Positions 1-6,394 of a DNA stretch of 11,509 nt are shown piece by piece. The DNA comes from Desulfobacteraceae bacterium (GTDB lineage Bacteria; Desulfobacterota; DSM-4660; Desulfatiglandales; Desulfatiglandaceae). The position numbers were made by a program, and so were the translations under genes. Each line of letters opens with the position of its first letter. The first letter of the stretch is position 1. The stretch spans positions 2,326,017-2,337,525 of the forward strand of contig CP070700.1 in assembly GCA_020349865.1 (NCBI GenBank), read 5' to 3'. The notes under the pieces were generated by a model, which searched no databases, had not been told where the DNA came from, and saw nothing but the letters and a program-made list of their open reading frames with translations.

Positions 1-5
1 AACCA

Positions 6-24
6 GTTAGTATTCAATACTAAC
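6..24. repeat. 19-bp near-perfect palindrome
   Basis: The sequence GTTAGTATT-C-AATACTAAC is an exact 9-bp inverted repeat around one central base. It lies at the left edge of the window, beyond the ssrA terminator. It could be an operator, part of a dispersed repeat, or chance in AT-rich DNA. No gene is visible next to it inside the window, so its role cannot be assigned. Confidence 0.5.
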
Positions 25-133
25 CCGTCTGTTTGGTTTCAGGTAGCAGATCTCCCCTCTCCCCCCTCGGCGAACCCCCCTCTCTCTTCTTTTTGAGAAT
101 TTCAGCTGAAGCAAAAAAACACCAAGCCGAAAT

Positions 134-154
134 AAAAAAAGAGCCGAGAGGCTC
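134..154 (-). terminator. Rho-independent terminator downstream of ssrA
   Basis: On the minus strand the sequence reads GAGCC-TCTC-GGCTC followed directly by seven T. This is a 5-bp GC-rich stem with a 4-nt loop and a U-tract, the classic intrinsic terminator layout. It lies about 120 nt beyond the 3' end of the tmRNA gene, so the precursor would carry a trailer to be removed during 3' maturation. No better terminator is visible closer to ssrA. Confidence 0.75.
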
Positions 155-196
155 CCCTAACGCATACCACATAAGATGTTTAAGAAGATACTATTA

Positions 197-224
197 AGAC
201 GTTTACAGACGCTTCACAGACGCT
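197..224. repeat. Three phased AGACG(C/T)T copies in the ssrA trailer
   Basis: AGACGTT starts at 197, AGACGCT at 207 and AGACGCT at 218, giving spacings of 10 and 11 bp, close to one helical turn. The last two copies extend to an exact 9-nt direct repeat, ACAGACGCT (205-213 and 216-224). The array lies between the mature tmRNA end and its terminator. It may be a protein-binding array or a chance short tandem repeat. Confidence 0.45.
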
Positions 225-274
225 GTTTTTAAGAGGCTGGTTTTTATAAGTAGCTAAAATTAATGGAAAAAGAT

Positions 275-629
275 TGGTGGAGGCGGGGGGAGTCGAACCC
301 CCGTCCGAAAATATTCCACTCAGGCTTCTACATACTTAGCCCGATATCAAAGTTTCACCCCAGGGTTTGCAATCGGGCGGGCTTGCCAAGGGGCTAACCT
401 GTATCATATTTCGCTTCACCGTCTCACAGGTTAAGCGGATCAGCTATCCTGCAAGTCGACGCCCATCTCGGTCTCGCAGGCAAAAACCGATAGGACGCTA
501 GCCTTTTATGCGGCTAGGGCATACGCATAATCGTCTGCGTTTACATGTACCCCACCTGTTTTACGAGCAGATGGAACCTCGGTATGCAACCTAAGCTTCA
601 ATTATCCCCGTCGAAACCAGTTCGCCCCC
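275..629 (-). ncRNA. ssrA: tmRNA (transfer-messenger RNA)
   Basis: tmRNA, charged with alanine and carried by SmpB, enters stalled ribosomes, supplies a short reading frame and tags the unfinished protein for proteolysis. The minus-strand 5' end GGGGGCG pairs over seven positions with the 3' CGCCTCC that precedes encoded ACCA. The third pair is G-U, the alanyl-tRNA synthetase identity element. The conserved 5' CTGGTTTCGACGGGG and the T-arm GGGGG-TTCGACT-CCCCC are present. The tag frame on the minus strand (538 down to 506) reads ADDYAYALAA then TAA, taking GCA as the resume codon by analogy with other tmRNAs. It is one-piece, about 355 nt, of usual length. smpB lies 41 nt upstream. Confidence 0.95.
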
Positions 630-645
630 TTCTTTATACTAGCAA

Positions 646-674
646 ATAATAATCATTTTTTGACGTTTTGTCAA
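646..674 (-). promoter_or_regulatory. Sigma70-type promoter for ssrA
   Basis: On the minus strand a perfect TTGACA (-35, 669-674) is separated by exactly 17 nt from TATTAT (-10, 646-651). Transcription would start near 638-640, leaving a leader of about 10 nt for RNase P to remove before the mature 5' GGGGGCG. The -35 box covers the smpB stop codon (671-673), so this promoter lets tmRNA be made independently of smpB read-through. Confidence 0.75.
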
Positions 675-1126
675 TTTTTGCCCCACTTTTTGGCCTGCTC
701 CACCTCTTTTTTTAATTCCCTTTCTTTCAAAGCCCTTCTTTTATCGTATTTCCGTTTCCCTTTGGCCAGGGCAAGCTCCACCTTTGCCCGACCTTTGGAA
801 AAATAGACCTTTGTGGGAATCAGGGTGTACCCCTTTTCTTCGGTCTTTCCGATCAAACGCTTAATTTCCCTCTTATTCAACAACAGCTTCCTGGTCCTAA
901 CAGGGTCCAACCGCACATAGTGGGCATAAGGGTATGGCGTTATATGCATGTTATAAAGGAAAACCTCACCCTTCTTTATTCTGGCATGACTGTCTACCAG
1001 GCTGCCCCTTCCTTCTCTGAGGGATTTTACCTCCGGCCCCAAAAGAACCATCCCGGCCTCCATGACTTCATCGATAAAATAGTCATATCTTGCCTTTTTA
1101 TTCTGGCATACAAGCTTCACGCCCAT
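671..1126 (-). CDS. smpB: SsrA-binding protein SmpB
   Basis: SmpB binds the tRNA-like domain of tmRNA and places it in the empty A site of stalled ribosomes for trans-translation. The 151 residues match the usual length. Visible family marks are NKKARYDYFIDEVMEAG (9-25), GPEVKSLREGRGSL (30-43, the RNA-binding beta-barrel segment) and the basic C-terminal tail containing GKRKYDKR (123-130), which occupies the mRNA channel in known structures. The start is ATG, with AAGG about 9 nt upstream. It lies directly before ssrA, the classical partnership. It follows ptsI after about 80 nt, so it could be cotranscribed with the rsmI-ptsH-ptsI cluster; no convincing separate promoter was found. Confidence 0.96.
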   Translation of the reverse strand: MGVKLVCQNKKARYDYFIDEVMEAGMVLLGPEVKSLREGRGSLVDSHARIKKGEVFLYNMHITPYPYAHYVRLDPVRTRKLLLNKREIKRLIGKTEEKGYTLIPTKVYFSKGRAKVELALAKGKRKYDKRRALKERELKKEVEQAKKWGKN

Positions 1127-1182
1127 GAAATTTCGCCTTTATTGCCCATTTGCGATAGGCCATTTGCTATTCAAGAGTATCT

Positions 1183-1194
1183 TCAATCGTCAAT
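1183..1194. repeat. Copy 1 of a shared intergenic 12-mer
   Basis: TCAATCGTCAAT occurs here in the smpB-ptsI gap and again at 4244-4255 in the rsmI-yraN gap. The surroundings are also loosely alike: TCAAGAGTAT precedes it here and TTAAGAGATAT there. Two copies only in gene-free DNA suggest a dispersed intergenic repeat family, though two short matches are weak evidence. Confidence 0.35.
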
Positions 1195-1207
1195 CTATCA
1201 AGTCGCC

Positions 1208-2992
1208 TTAATGCTCCAGGTACCCTTTTTCCTCCAGCTCCGGCACAAGTCTCTTTATCCGATTTGAGACATACACCTGCACTTCCTTGGCCGTGCCCAG
1301 CCTCATGACATTGTCAAAATCAGCACGTGCCTCTCCAATGGAGATGGATCTAATGACCTTCTTGATAAGGGGAATGACCCTCGCATTCATGCTGAACTCC
1401 TCAATACCCAGACTTAAAAGAATACACACGCAAAGAGGATCTCCAGCCATTTCACCGCACACTGCCACGCCGATTCCGGCATTTCTCGCCGCATTAATCA
1501 CTTGCCGTATCATTCGGAGAAGGGCCGGGTGAAAAGGCTGGTACATGTAGGCTACATGCTCGTTGACCCTATCAATGGCAAGGGCATATTGAATAAGATC
1601 ATTTGTCCCAATGCTGAAAAAATCCACATGGCGAGCAAGAACCTCGGCCATGGTGACCGCCGATGGGACCTCTATCATGATACCCGTTTTTATATTGCGG
1701 TCATATTCGACGTCTTCGCGGTCCAGGTCATTTTTCACCTGGCCCACGAGTTCTTTAACATCCAAAATCTCCTGCAATCCTGATATCATGGGGAACATGA
1801 TCTGAATCTTGCCGTAAAAGCTTGCCCTGAGAATGGCACGGAGCTGTGTTTTGAATATTTGCGGTTCCTTAAGGCAAAAACGAATGGCTCTCAGACCAAG
1901 AGCAGGGTTCACCTCCCCGCTCATTCCCTGCCCTGATGCAAATTTATCTGCTCCCAGATCCAGGGTTCTAATGGTGACAGGCTCAGGCGCAATTATTTCG
2001 GCTACCTCCCTGTAATCCTCAAATAATTCTTCTTCGTCCGGGAGCCCTTTGGTTCTCAGGTAGAGAAATTCAGTCCTATAGAGTCCAATGCCTTCACTAC
2101 CATATTCCCTGGCTGCAGCTACTTCTTCCAGAAATTCCATATTGGCCCTGACGGCGATTGCATGACCGTCAAGTGTTATCGCCGGAAGGTGACTTGCCCT
2201 TGCAATAATCGATTTGTATTCTTCATGTCGAAGCTGTTTTTCCTGGTATTCAATAATGACTTCGTCGTCCGGGTTAATAATCACATCGCCGGTGTTCCCA
2301 TCTACGATTAAAAGATCCCCTTCCTCCACAAGCTTAGTAGCAGATTCAAGACCCACAACCACCGGAATTTGCAGGGCCTGCGCCATAATTGCTGCATGGG
2401 AAGTTCGGCCTCCCACATCTGTGATAAAGCCCATTACTTTACTGGTATTTAACTCGCTTGTATCTCCAGGAGACAATTCGTGGGCCACAATAATCACGCG
2501 CTCATTAATAGTAGCCAGACTTTGTTGCTCATCACCAGAAAGGTTTCTAAGAATTCTTTCTGTTACGTTCTCCACATCATTTATTCGATTACTGATATAT
2601 TCGTCATCGACCTGGTCGAATATTTTCCTGATATCTTCAAGTGATTTCTTGAGGGCCCACTCTGCGTTGATCTTTTCTTCTAAAATCCTCTGGACAGTGG
2701 AATCATTCAGCATGCTGTCTTTGAGGATCATTAAATGGCTATCAAGGATAAATGCGTGTCCTTTAAGCTGCTCGGGCATGCCGTTTTTCAGTGCATTGAG
2801 CTGGACCTCCGTAGTGTGAACGGCCTTCTTAAAACGCTCAACTTCCCTATTTAGCTGGTTATTGCTGACAAGATATTGGTAGAAGATTTTAACCTTTGAC
2901 CTGTCAACTAACCGGGCCTTGCCAATAATTATTCCGGAGGAGACGGCAACACCTCGCAGCACCGTTTTTATGGTAACATTAGGTTCTTTCAC
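1208..2992 (-). CDS. ptsI: PTS enzyme I (phosphoenolpyruvate-protein phosphotransferase)
   Basis: Enzyme I takes phosphate from phosphoenolpyruvate onto a histidine and passes it to HPr, the first step of the phosphotransferase system in the cytosol. The 594 residues are slightly longer than the usual 570-580. Visible are the N-terminal domain start GVAVSSGIIIGKA (14-26), the swivelling phosphohistidine motif GGRTSHAAIMA with active His199 (194-204), and the PEP-binding barrel with GLYRTEFLY (303-311), IGTNDLIQYALAIDR (461-475) and the catalytic CGEMAGD with Cys512 (512-518). The start is GTG inside a GTGA overlap with the ptsH stop, indicating translational coupling. No enzyme II gene is in the window, so it may serve a regulatory chain or permeases elsewhere. 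Confidence 0.97.
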   Translation of the reverse strand: MKEPNVTIKTVLRGVAVSSGIIIGKARLVDRSKVKIFYQYLVSNNQLNREVERFKKAVHTTEVQLNALKNGMPEQLKGHAFILDSHLMILKDSMLNDSTVQRILEEKINAEWALKKSLEDIRKIFDQVDDEYISNRINDVENVTERILRNLSGDEQQSLATINERVIIVAHELSPGDTSELNTSKVMGFITDVGGRTSHAAIMAQALQIPVVVGLESATKLVEEGDLLIVDGNTGDVIINPDDEVIIEYQEKQLRHEEYKSIIARASHLPAITLDGHAIAVRANMEFLEEVAAAREYGSEGIGLYRTEFLYLRTKGLPDEEELFEDYREVAEIIAPEPVTIRTLDLGADKFASGQGMSGEVNPALGLRAIRFCLKEPQIFKTQLRAILRASFYGKIQIMFPMISGLQEILDVKELVGQVKNDLDREDVEYDRNIKTGIMIEVPSAVTMAEVLARHVDFFSIGTNDLIQYALAIDRVNEHVAYMYQPFHPALLRMIRQVINAARNAGIGVAVCGEMAGDPLCVCILLSLGIEEFSMNARVIPLIKKVIRSISIGEARADFDNVMRLGTAKEVQVYVSNRIKRLVPELEEKGYLEH

Positions 2993-3270
2993 TTGCTCTC
3001 CCCAAATTTCTGGTCAAGGAGTCCCCTTAGGTTTTCCATGAAGGCCTCTGAATCCTCGCCCACAATCCTGGCCTCTATTTCAGTTCCCTTGGGACATGAA
3101 AGCGTTAGTATAGACAGAATACTGGAACCATCCGCTTCCCGATCACCTTTCTTGAGAAAAAGCTGTGACTTATAATCATTGCCCAGCTTCACTATTTTGG
3201 CAGCAGCCCGTGCATGCAAACCCAGATCGTTCTTGATCTTAATTTTCTTAGTTAACTCCATCCGACTCAA
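2989..3270 (-). CDS. ptsH: Phosphocarrier protein HPr
   Basis: HPr relays phosphate from enzyme I to enzyme IIA proteins. The phosphohistidine motif GLHARAA is present (His19 counting from the TTG start), followed by ADGSSILSILTL, which aligns with the regulatory Ser46 loop (Ser50 here). A conserved serine there suggests control by an HPr kinase, as in Gram-positives and many deltaproteobacteria; no hprK is in the window. Two starts are possible: TTG at 3270, which overlaps the rsmI stop as TTGA and has AAGG 9 nt upstream, or ATG at 3261, giving a more typical 90 residues. I give the longer frame but cannot decide between them. The stop overlaps the ptsI start. Confidence 0.94.
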   Translation of the reverse strand: MSRMELTKKIKIKNDLGLHARAAAKIVKLGNDYKSQLFLKKGDREADGSSILSILTLSCPKGTEIEARIVGEDSEAFMENLRGLLDQKFGESK

Positions 3271-4139
3271 ACTGTCATGGCCTTTTTTCTATCGAGACAC
3301 TTCTTATATATCTGCCTGTATGTAAGCCCCTCTTCACTGGAAAGCACGCAAGCGATATCCCTGACGCTCATCTTCTCTGACAGCATTTCTTCTATTCTCC
3401 TCACCACCTTAATATTAGAGGCATCAGCCTTTTCACCTTCACTTCCTGCCACTACCAGCGTAAACTCCCCTCTGATCCTGTCTGGTGTCAGATATTCCAA
3501 GACAGTGCTTACGGGCCCCCTTTTTATCTCCTCAAACATCTTCGTCATCTCACGAAGCATCACTATCTCCCGATCCCCCAGTATTTCCATCAGGTCGGTA
3601 AGCATGGCTTTGAGTCGATGCGGGGCCTCAAAAAAGACCATGGTCCGGGGCTCGGCAACTAATTTCTTTAGTTCTTTTTTTCTTTTACCAGATTTGTTGG
3701 GTAAAAAGCCTGAGAAAATAAAACTGTTTGTGGCCAGGCCTGAAACTGACAGCGCGGCAATCACTGCAGATGCGCCCGGAATTGGGACCACTTTTATCTT
3801 TTCCTTTGCTGCCCGCCCAATAAGGAATACGCCGGGGTCTGAAATCCCTGGGGTCCCAGCGTCAGTCACGAGCGCCACATCTTTGCCTGATTTTAGCTCT
3901 CTGAGGAGCTCAGAGGCCTTACTCCTTTGGTTATGCTGGTGATACCTGGTAAGCCTCTTTCTGATGCCGTAATGCTCACATAGCCCCTTTGTATGGGCTA
4001 CGTTCTCAGCAGCAATCACGCCCACATTCTCCAGGGCCCGCAAGGCCCGCAGAGTAATGTCTTCCAAGTTCCCAATGGGTGTCGCAACCACATACAGGGT
4101 GCCGCACCCTGCACCATTATGGACTGCCTGGTTTTTCAT
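3267..4139 (-). CDS. rsmI: 16S rRNA (cytidine1402-2'-O)-methyltransferase RsmI
   Basis: RsmI uses SAM to 2'-O-methylate C1402 in the decoding centre of 16S rRNA. It belongs to the tetrapyrrole-methylase fold. Family motifs seen: GTLYVVATPIGNLEDITLRA (13-32), TDAGTPGISDPG (92-103), PIPGASA (119-125), FFEAPHRL (169-176) and REMTKMFEE (196-204), then a C-terminal helical domain. Length (290) is typical. One oddity: the motif usually written AEDTRHT reads AENVAHT (44-50), losing the Asp, Thr and Arg. The start is ATG with no clear Shine-Dalgarno. It heads the rsmI-ptsH-ptsI-smpB cluster, and its stop overlaps the TTG candidate start of ptsH. Confidence 0.95.
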   Translation of the reverse strand: MKNQAVHNGAGCGTLYVVATPIGNLEDITLRALRALENVGVIAAENVAHTKGLCEHYGIRKRLTRYHQHNQRSKASELLRELKSGKDVALVTDAGTPGISDPGVFLIGRAAKEKIKVVPIPGASAVIAALSVSGLATNSFIFSGFLPNKSGKRKKELKKLVAEPRTMVFFEAPHRLKAMLTDLMEILGDREIVMLREMTKMFEEIKRGPVSTVLEYLTPDRIRGEFTLVVAGSEGEKADASNIKVVRRIEEMLSEKMSVRDIACVLSSEEGLTYRQIYKKCLDRKKAMTV

Positions 4140-4344
4140 GGTTGAGTTATAACTGAGTGCCGAACGTTGGATACTCTATAGTTTATTTCTGCTCCCTCAG
4201 ATTAGATTGGTCATCATAGGTTAAGAGATATGTTTGCAAATCATCAATCGTCAATAGAAAACCGTCGATCACAATTTGGGTCATCTAAAAAAAATTCGAT
4301 TTCCCATGTGCTTTAGCCTCAGAAAATAATAACAAAAAGTACCG
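4140..4344. other. Intergenic gap between yraN and rsmI
   Basis: About 205 bp without a gene. It should hold the minus-strand promoter for the rsmI cluster. Weak candidates on that strand are TTGACG with ATATCT 17 nt later, and TTGCAA with TATGAT 15 nt later; neither is convincing. It also holds a 10-bp palindrome AGTTATAACT (4145-4154) close to the rsmI start, and copy 2 of the TCAATCGTCAAT 12-mer. A T-run on the minus strand near 4287-4294 lacks a GC stem, so no clear terminator for the upstream operon is seen. Confidence 0.6.
4244..4255. repeat. Copy 2 of a shared intergenic 12-mer
   Basis: Exact match TCAATCGTCAAT to 1183-1194, in the same orientation and also in gene-free DNA. See that entry for the shared flanks. 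Confidence 0.35.
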
Positions 4345-4713
4345 TTAGTAGGCCAGTTCAAAGGCATTCTTAATTACTTCTATTTCGGGTTTACCCCTCC
4401 CTATACACACTGCTACCACATCAAACCTCGCCTTGGCATCAGGGCAGTCATTGGATTTCATATAGGCCAACGCAACCTTTGAAATTTGCCGCTTCTTTCT
4501 CTCATTAACGGCCTCTTTCGCATAATCAGTTGATCTGCCCTTACGGGTCTTTATCTCTATAAAAACGAGGGTATCCTTATCCCATGCGATCAGGTCCACC
4601 TCTCCTAATGGACAGCGATAATTGCGAATGATTTTTTTATAGCCGAGGCGCTTAACCTTTTTAAGAGCCAGTGTCTCACCAAGTTTCCCAAGTTCGAGTC
4701 TTTCCCTTGTCAA
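4345..4713 (-). CDS. YraN/UPF0102 family nuclease-like protein
   Basis: UPF0102 (YraN) proteins have a Holliday-junction-resolvase-like endonuclease fold; their biological role is not settled. The 122 residues match the family length. The signature runs GKLGETLALKKVKRLGY (9-25) with Glu13, then NYRCPLGEVDLIAWD (31-45) and FIEIKTR (51-57), giving the E...D...ExK pattern of PD-(D/E)XK nucleases (Glu38, Asp40, Glu53, Lys55). The start is TTG at 4713, backed by AGAGGGG 9 nt upstream. That site lies inside the end of rnhB, so the two genes overlap by 38 nt. Pairing with rnhB is a common arrangement for this family. Confidence 0.9.
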   Translation of the reverse strand: MTRERLELGKLGETLALKKVKRLGYKKIIRNYRCPLGEVDLIAWDKDTLVFIEIKTRKGRSTDYAKEAVNERKKRQISKVALAYMKSNDCPDAKARFDVVAVCIGRGKPEIEVIKNAFELAY

Positions 4714-5362
4714 GTTGCAAGACCCCTCTAAATGTTAGACGATGAATCGGTGATGGGCCATTTCGCTTTAGTGCCTCGAGATGTGAACGAGTCCCATATC
4801 CTTTGTTCTGGGTAAAATCATAGACCGGATGCATCTCGTGATAGCAACGCATGATTCGGTCACGGTACACTTTGGCCACAACAGAGGCAGCGGAAATACT
4901 CCGGCTTATCTGATCGCCCTTTTTCAAACACCGTTGAGGAACAGGTAAAGGCACTTTCTGAATCCCGTCCACAAGAAGAAATTCCGGCTGTGGGTCGAGG
5001 GCTAATACTGCCCGCTTCATGGCCTCAAGGGATGCTCTCAAGATATTGTATTCATCAATGTATTTATGGGAGACAACCCCAATTCCGGTGGCAAGGGCTT
5101 GATCATGGACTAATGGAAAGGCCTTTTCTCTTGCCTTTTCAGTCATTTTCTTTGAATCTTTGATCCCCGTTAACTGTGTGCCTTGTGGAATGATCACCGC
5201 GGCTGCCACGACCGGTCCCGCCAGAGGACCTCGACCCGCCTCATCAACCCCTGCAATCAAATCATACCCGGCCTTTCTGACCAAGCCTTCGTAGAAAAAC
5301 GGATCGCATGTTGAGGAATTGCTCTCGGAAAAAAGCGACTGGGTTTTGGGTGAAATGAGCAA
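4676..5362 (-). CDS. rnhB: Ribonuclease HII
   Basis: RNase HII cleaves RNA in RNA/DNA hybrids and starts removal of misincorporated ribonucleotides. The DEDD catalytic set is visible: Asp40 and Glu41 in AGVDEAGRGPLAGPVVAAAV (37-56), Asp132 in LLVDG (129-133) and Asp168 in SVVAKVYRDR (160-169). GYGTRSHLEALKRNGPSPIH (188-207) carries the family's C-terminal signature. The 228 residues are in the normal range, with about 20 extra N-terminal residues of low conservation. The start is TTG at 5362 without a visible Shine-Dalgarno. An in-frame TAG upstream limits extension, while a shorter start inside the first 27 residues is possible. rplS ends 12 nt upstream. Confidence 0.95.
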   Translation of the reverse strand: MLISPKTQSLFSESNSSTCDPFFYEGLVRKAGYDLIAGVDEAGRGPLAGPVVAAAVIIPQGTQLTGIKDSKKMTEKAREKAFPLVHDQALATGIGVVSHKYIDEYNILRASLEAMKRAVLALDPQPEFLLVDGIQKVPLPVPQRCLKKGDQISRSISAASVVAKVYRDRIMRCYHEMHPVYDFTQNKGYGTRSHLEALKRNGPSPIHRLTFRGVLQLDKGKTRTWETW

Positions 5363-5374
5363 CGAATTACAACA

Positions 5375-5719
5375 CTATAACCTTTTTTCTTTAATCCGTG
5401 CGGCTTTACCTCTGAGTTTCCTCAGGTAGTAAAGTCGCGCCCTTCTCACTCTGCCGCGGGTGATGACTTCGATCTTATCAATAACCGGTGAGTGAAGTGG
5501 AAAAATCCTTTCCACACCTATACCGTAAGAGACTTTTCTTACCGTAAAGGTGGCTCCCGTATTCCCTTTCCTTTTCCGGATGACAACCCCCTGAAATACC
5601 TGAATTCGCTCCTTCTGACCCTCTCTTATCCTGGCATGGACTCTGACGGTATCACCAGGACCAAAATCAGGGGTGTCCACACGCATCTGCTCTTTTTCAA
5701 GTGTTTCTATGATATTCAT
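5375..5719 (-). CDS. rplS: 50S ribosomal protein L19
   Basis: L19 sits at the 30S-50S interface and contributes to an intersubunit bridge. The 114 residues are typical. Family marks include [20 protein letters not shown] (21-40), FQGVVIRKR (42-50), [20 protein letters not shown] (57-76) and the basic tail with [13 protein letters not shown] (88-100). The ATG start follows a strong GAGGAGG Shine-Dalgarno about 6 nt upstream. In E. coli rplS follows trmD directly; here a second RNA methyltransferase gene lies between them. Confidence 0.98.
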   Translation of the reverse strand: MNIIETLEKEQMRVDTPDFGPGDTVRVHARIREGQKERIQVFQGVVIRKRKGNTGATFTVRKVSYGIGVERIFPLHSPVIDKIEVITRGRVRRARLYYLRKLRGKAARIKEKRL

Positions 5720-5734
5720 ATTTTCCTCCTCAAT

Positions 5735-6289
5735 CTATCTGCCGGTCAATCGGTCCAAAATGATGGCAGCCGCGGTCCTAACAGAGAGATGATTGTACTT
5801 AGTCCTACCACAAATTGGATCTAACACATAGTCCGCCCCGGCCATCACAGCCTTATCAAGGCCCCATGCTGTTCCAAATATCAAAACAACAACCCTTTCA
5901 TCCTGAATAATACATCGTGCCCGTTCATAAGAGATGGATCGATCGTTTTGCCTGGAAGCATCCGTTGCAATTACTAAGGGTGCTTCACCTTCTGCCGTCT
6001 CTATGGCATCGATTGCTCGCTCTAACGATGGGACAATCTCAACAAGTTCAATTGCCTCTTTTCTGTGGCAGTTATACTTAGCCCCATAACCGTTCGTCCA
6101 GTGGCTCCGAACCCGCTCTGCCAGTATCTTTTGATCATCAAGTGGAGTGATAACGAAAAAACGTTTTACAGCATAGGTCCTGGCCAGCCTGGCTATGTCA
6201 TGAAGATCTAAGGTTGTTATGGCCGAGGCAATTCTCCGGTAATTTTTGTTATATACAGGGAAATGAACGAGGCCGATATAAAGACGCAT
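5735..6289 (-). CDS. SPOUT-type RNA methyltransferase, target unknown
   Basis: A small (184-residue) SAM-dependent RNA methyltransferase of the knotted SPOUT class, matching in layout the family found next to trmD in deltaproteobacteria and Aquifex (my recollection is Pfam Methyltrn_RNA_4). The N-terminus MRLYIGLVHFPVYNK is typical of it. The knot and SAM pocket are formed by VLIFGTAWGL (135-144) and YNHLSVRTAAAIILDRL (165-181). The first loop more often reads FGTGWGL, so Ala141 is a mild variant. Its RNA target is not known to me. The start is ATG with no strong Shine-Dalgarno. It lies between trmD (105-nt AT-rich gap) and rplS (15-nt gap). Confidence 0.85.
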   Translation of the reverse strand: MRLYIGLVHFPVYNKNYRRIASAITTLDLHDIARLARTYAVKRFFVITPLDDQKILAERVRSHWTNGYGAKYNCHRKEAIELVEIVPSLERAIDAIETAEGEAPLVIATDASRQNDRSISYERARCIIQDERVVVLIFGTAWGLDKAVMAGADYVLDPICGRTKYNHLSVRTAAAIILDRLTGR

Positions 6290-6394
6290 GGAAATCAGTT
6301 GTCTAAATTGAACTAAACCAAGCTAAAAAATAAAAAAATTTTTTAATAATAATTAATCCTTCAAACTCAATCCTGTTAAGTGGCGCAGGCCAAT

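Noticed and set aside
275..300. tmRNA 3' end as a used attachment site for an integrated element
   Set aside because: No second copy of the ssrA 3' end and no integrase are visible in the window; only the general tendency of this locus supports it.
2214..2819. Long plus-strand frame (201 codons) opposite ptsI
   Set aside because: It is antisense to the well-conserved enzyme I frame, serine-rich with no recognisable motif, and has no ribosome binding site. It is a shadow of the real gene.
3277..3942. Plus-strand frame of 221 codons opposite rsmI
   Set aside because: Antisense to all the RsmI motifs, serine-rich and low in complexity, as expected from a complementary-strand shadow.
6320..6360. 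Terminator or promoter in the trmD-methyltransferase gap
   Set aside because: The A7T6 self-complementary block has no GC stem, and no -35/-10 pair with good spacing was found, so nothing is called.
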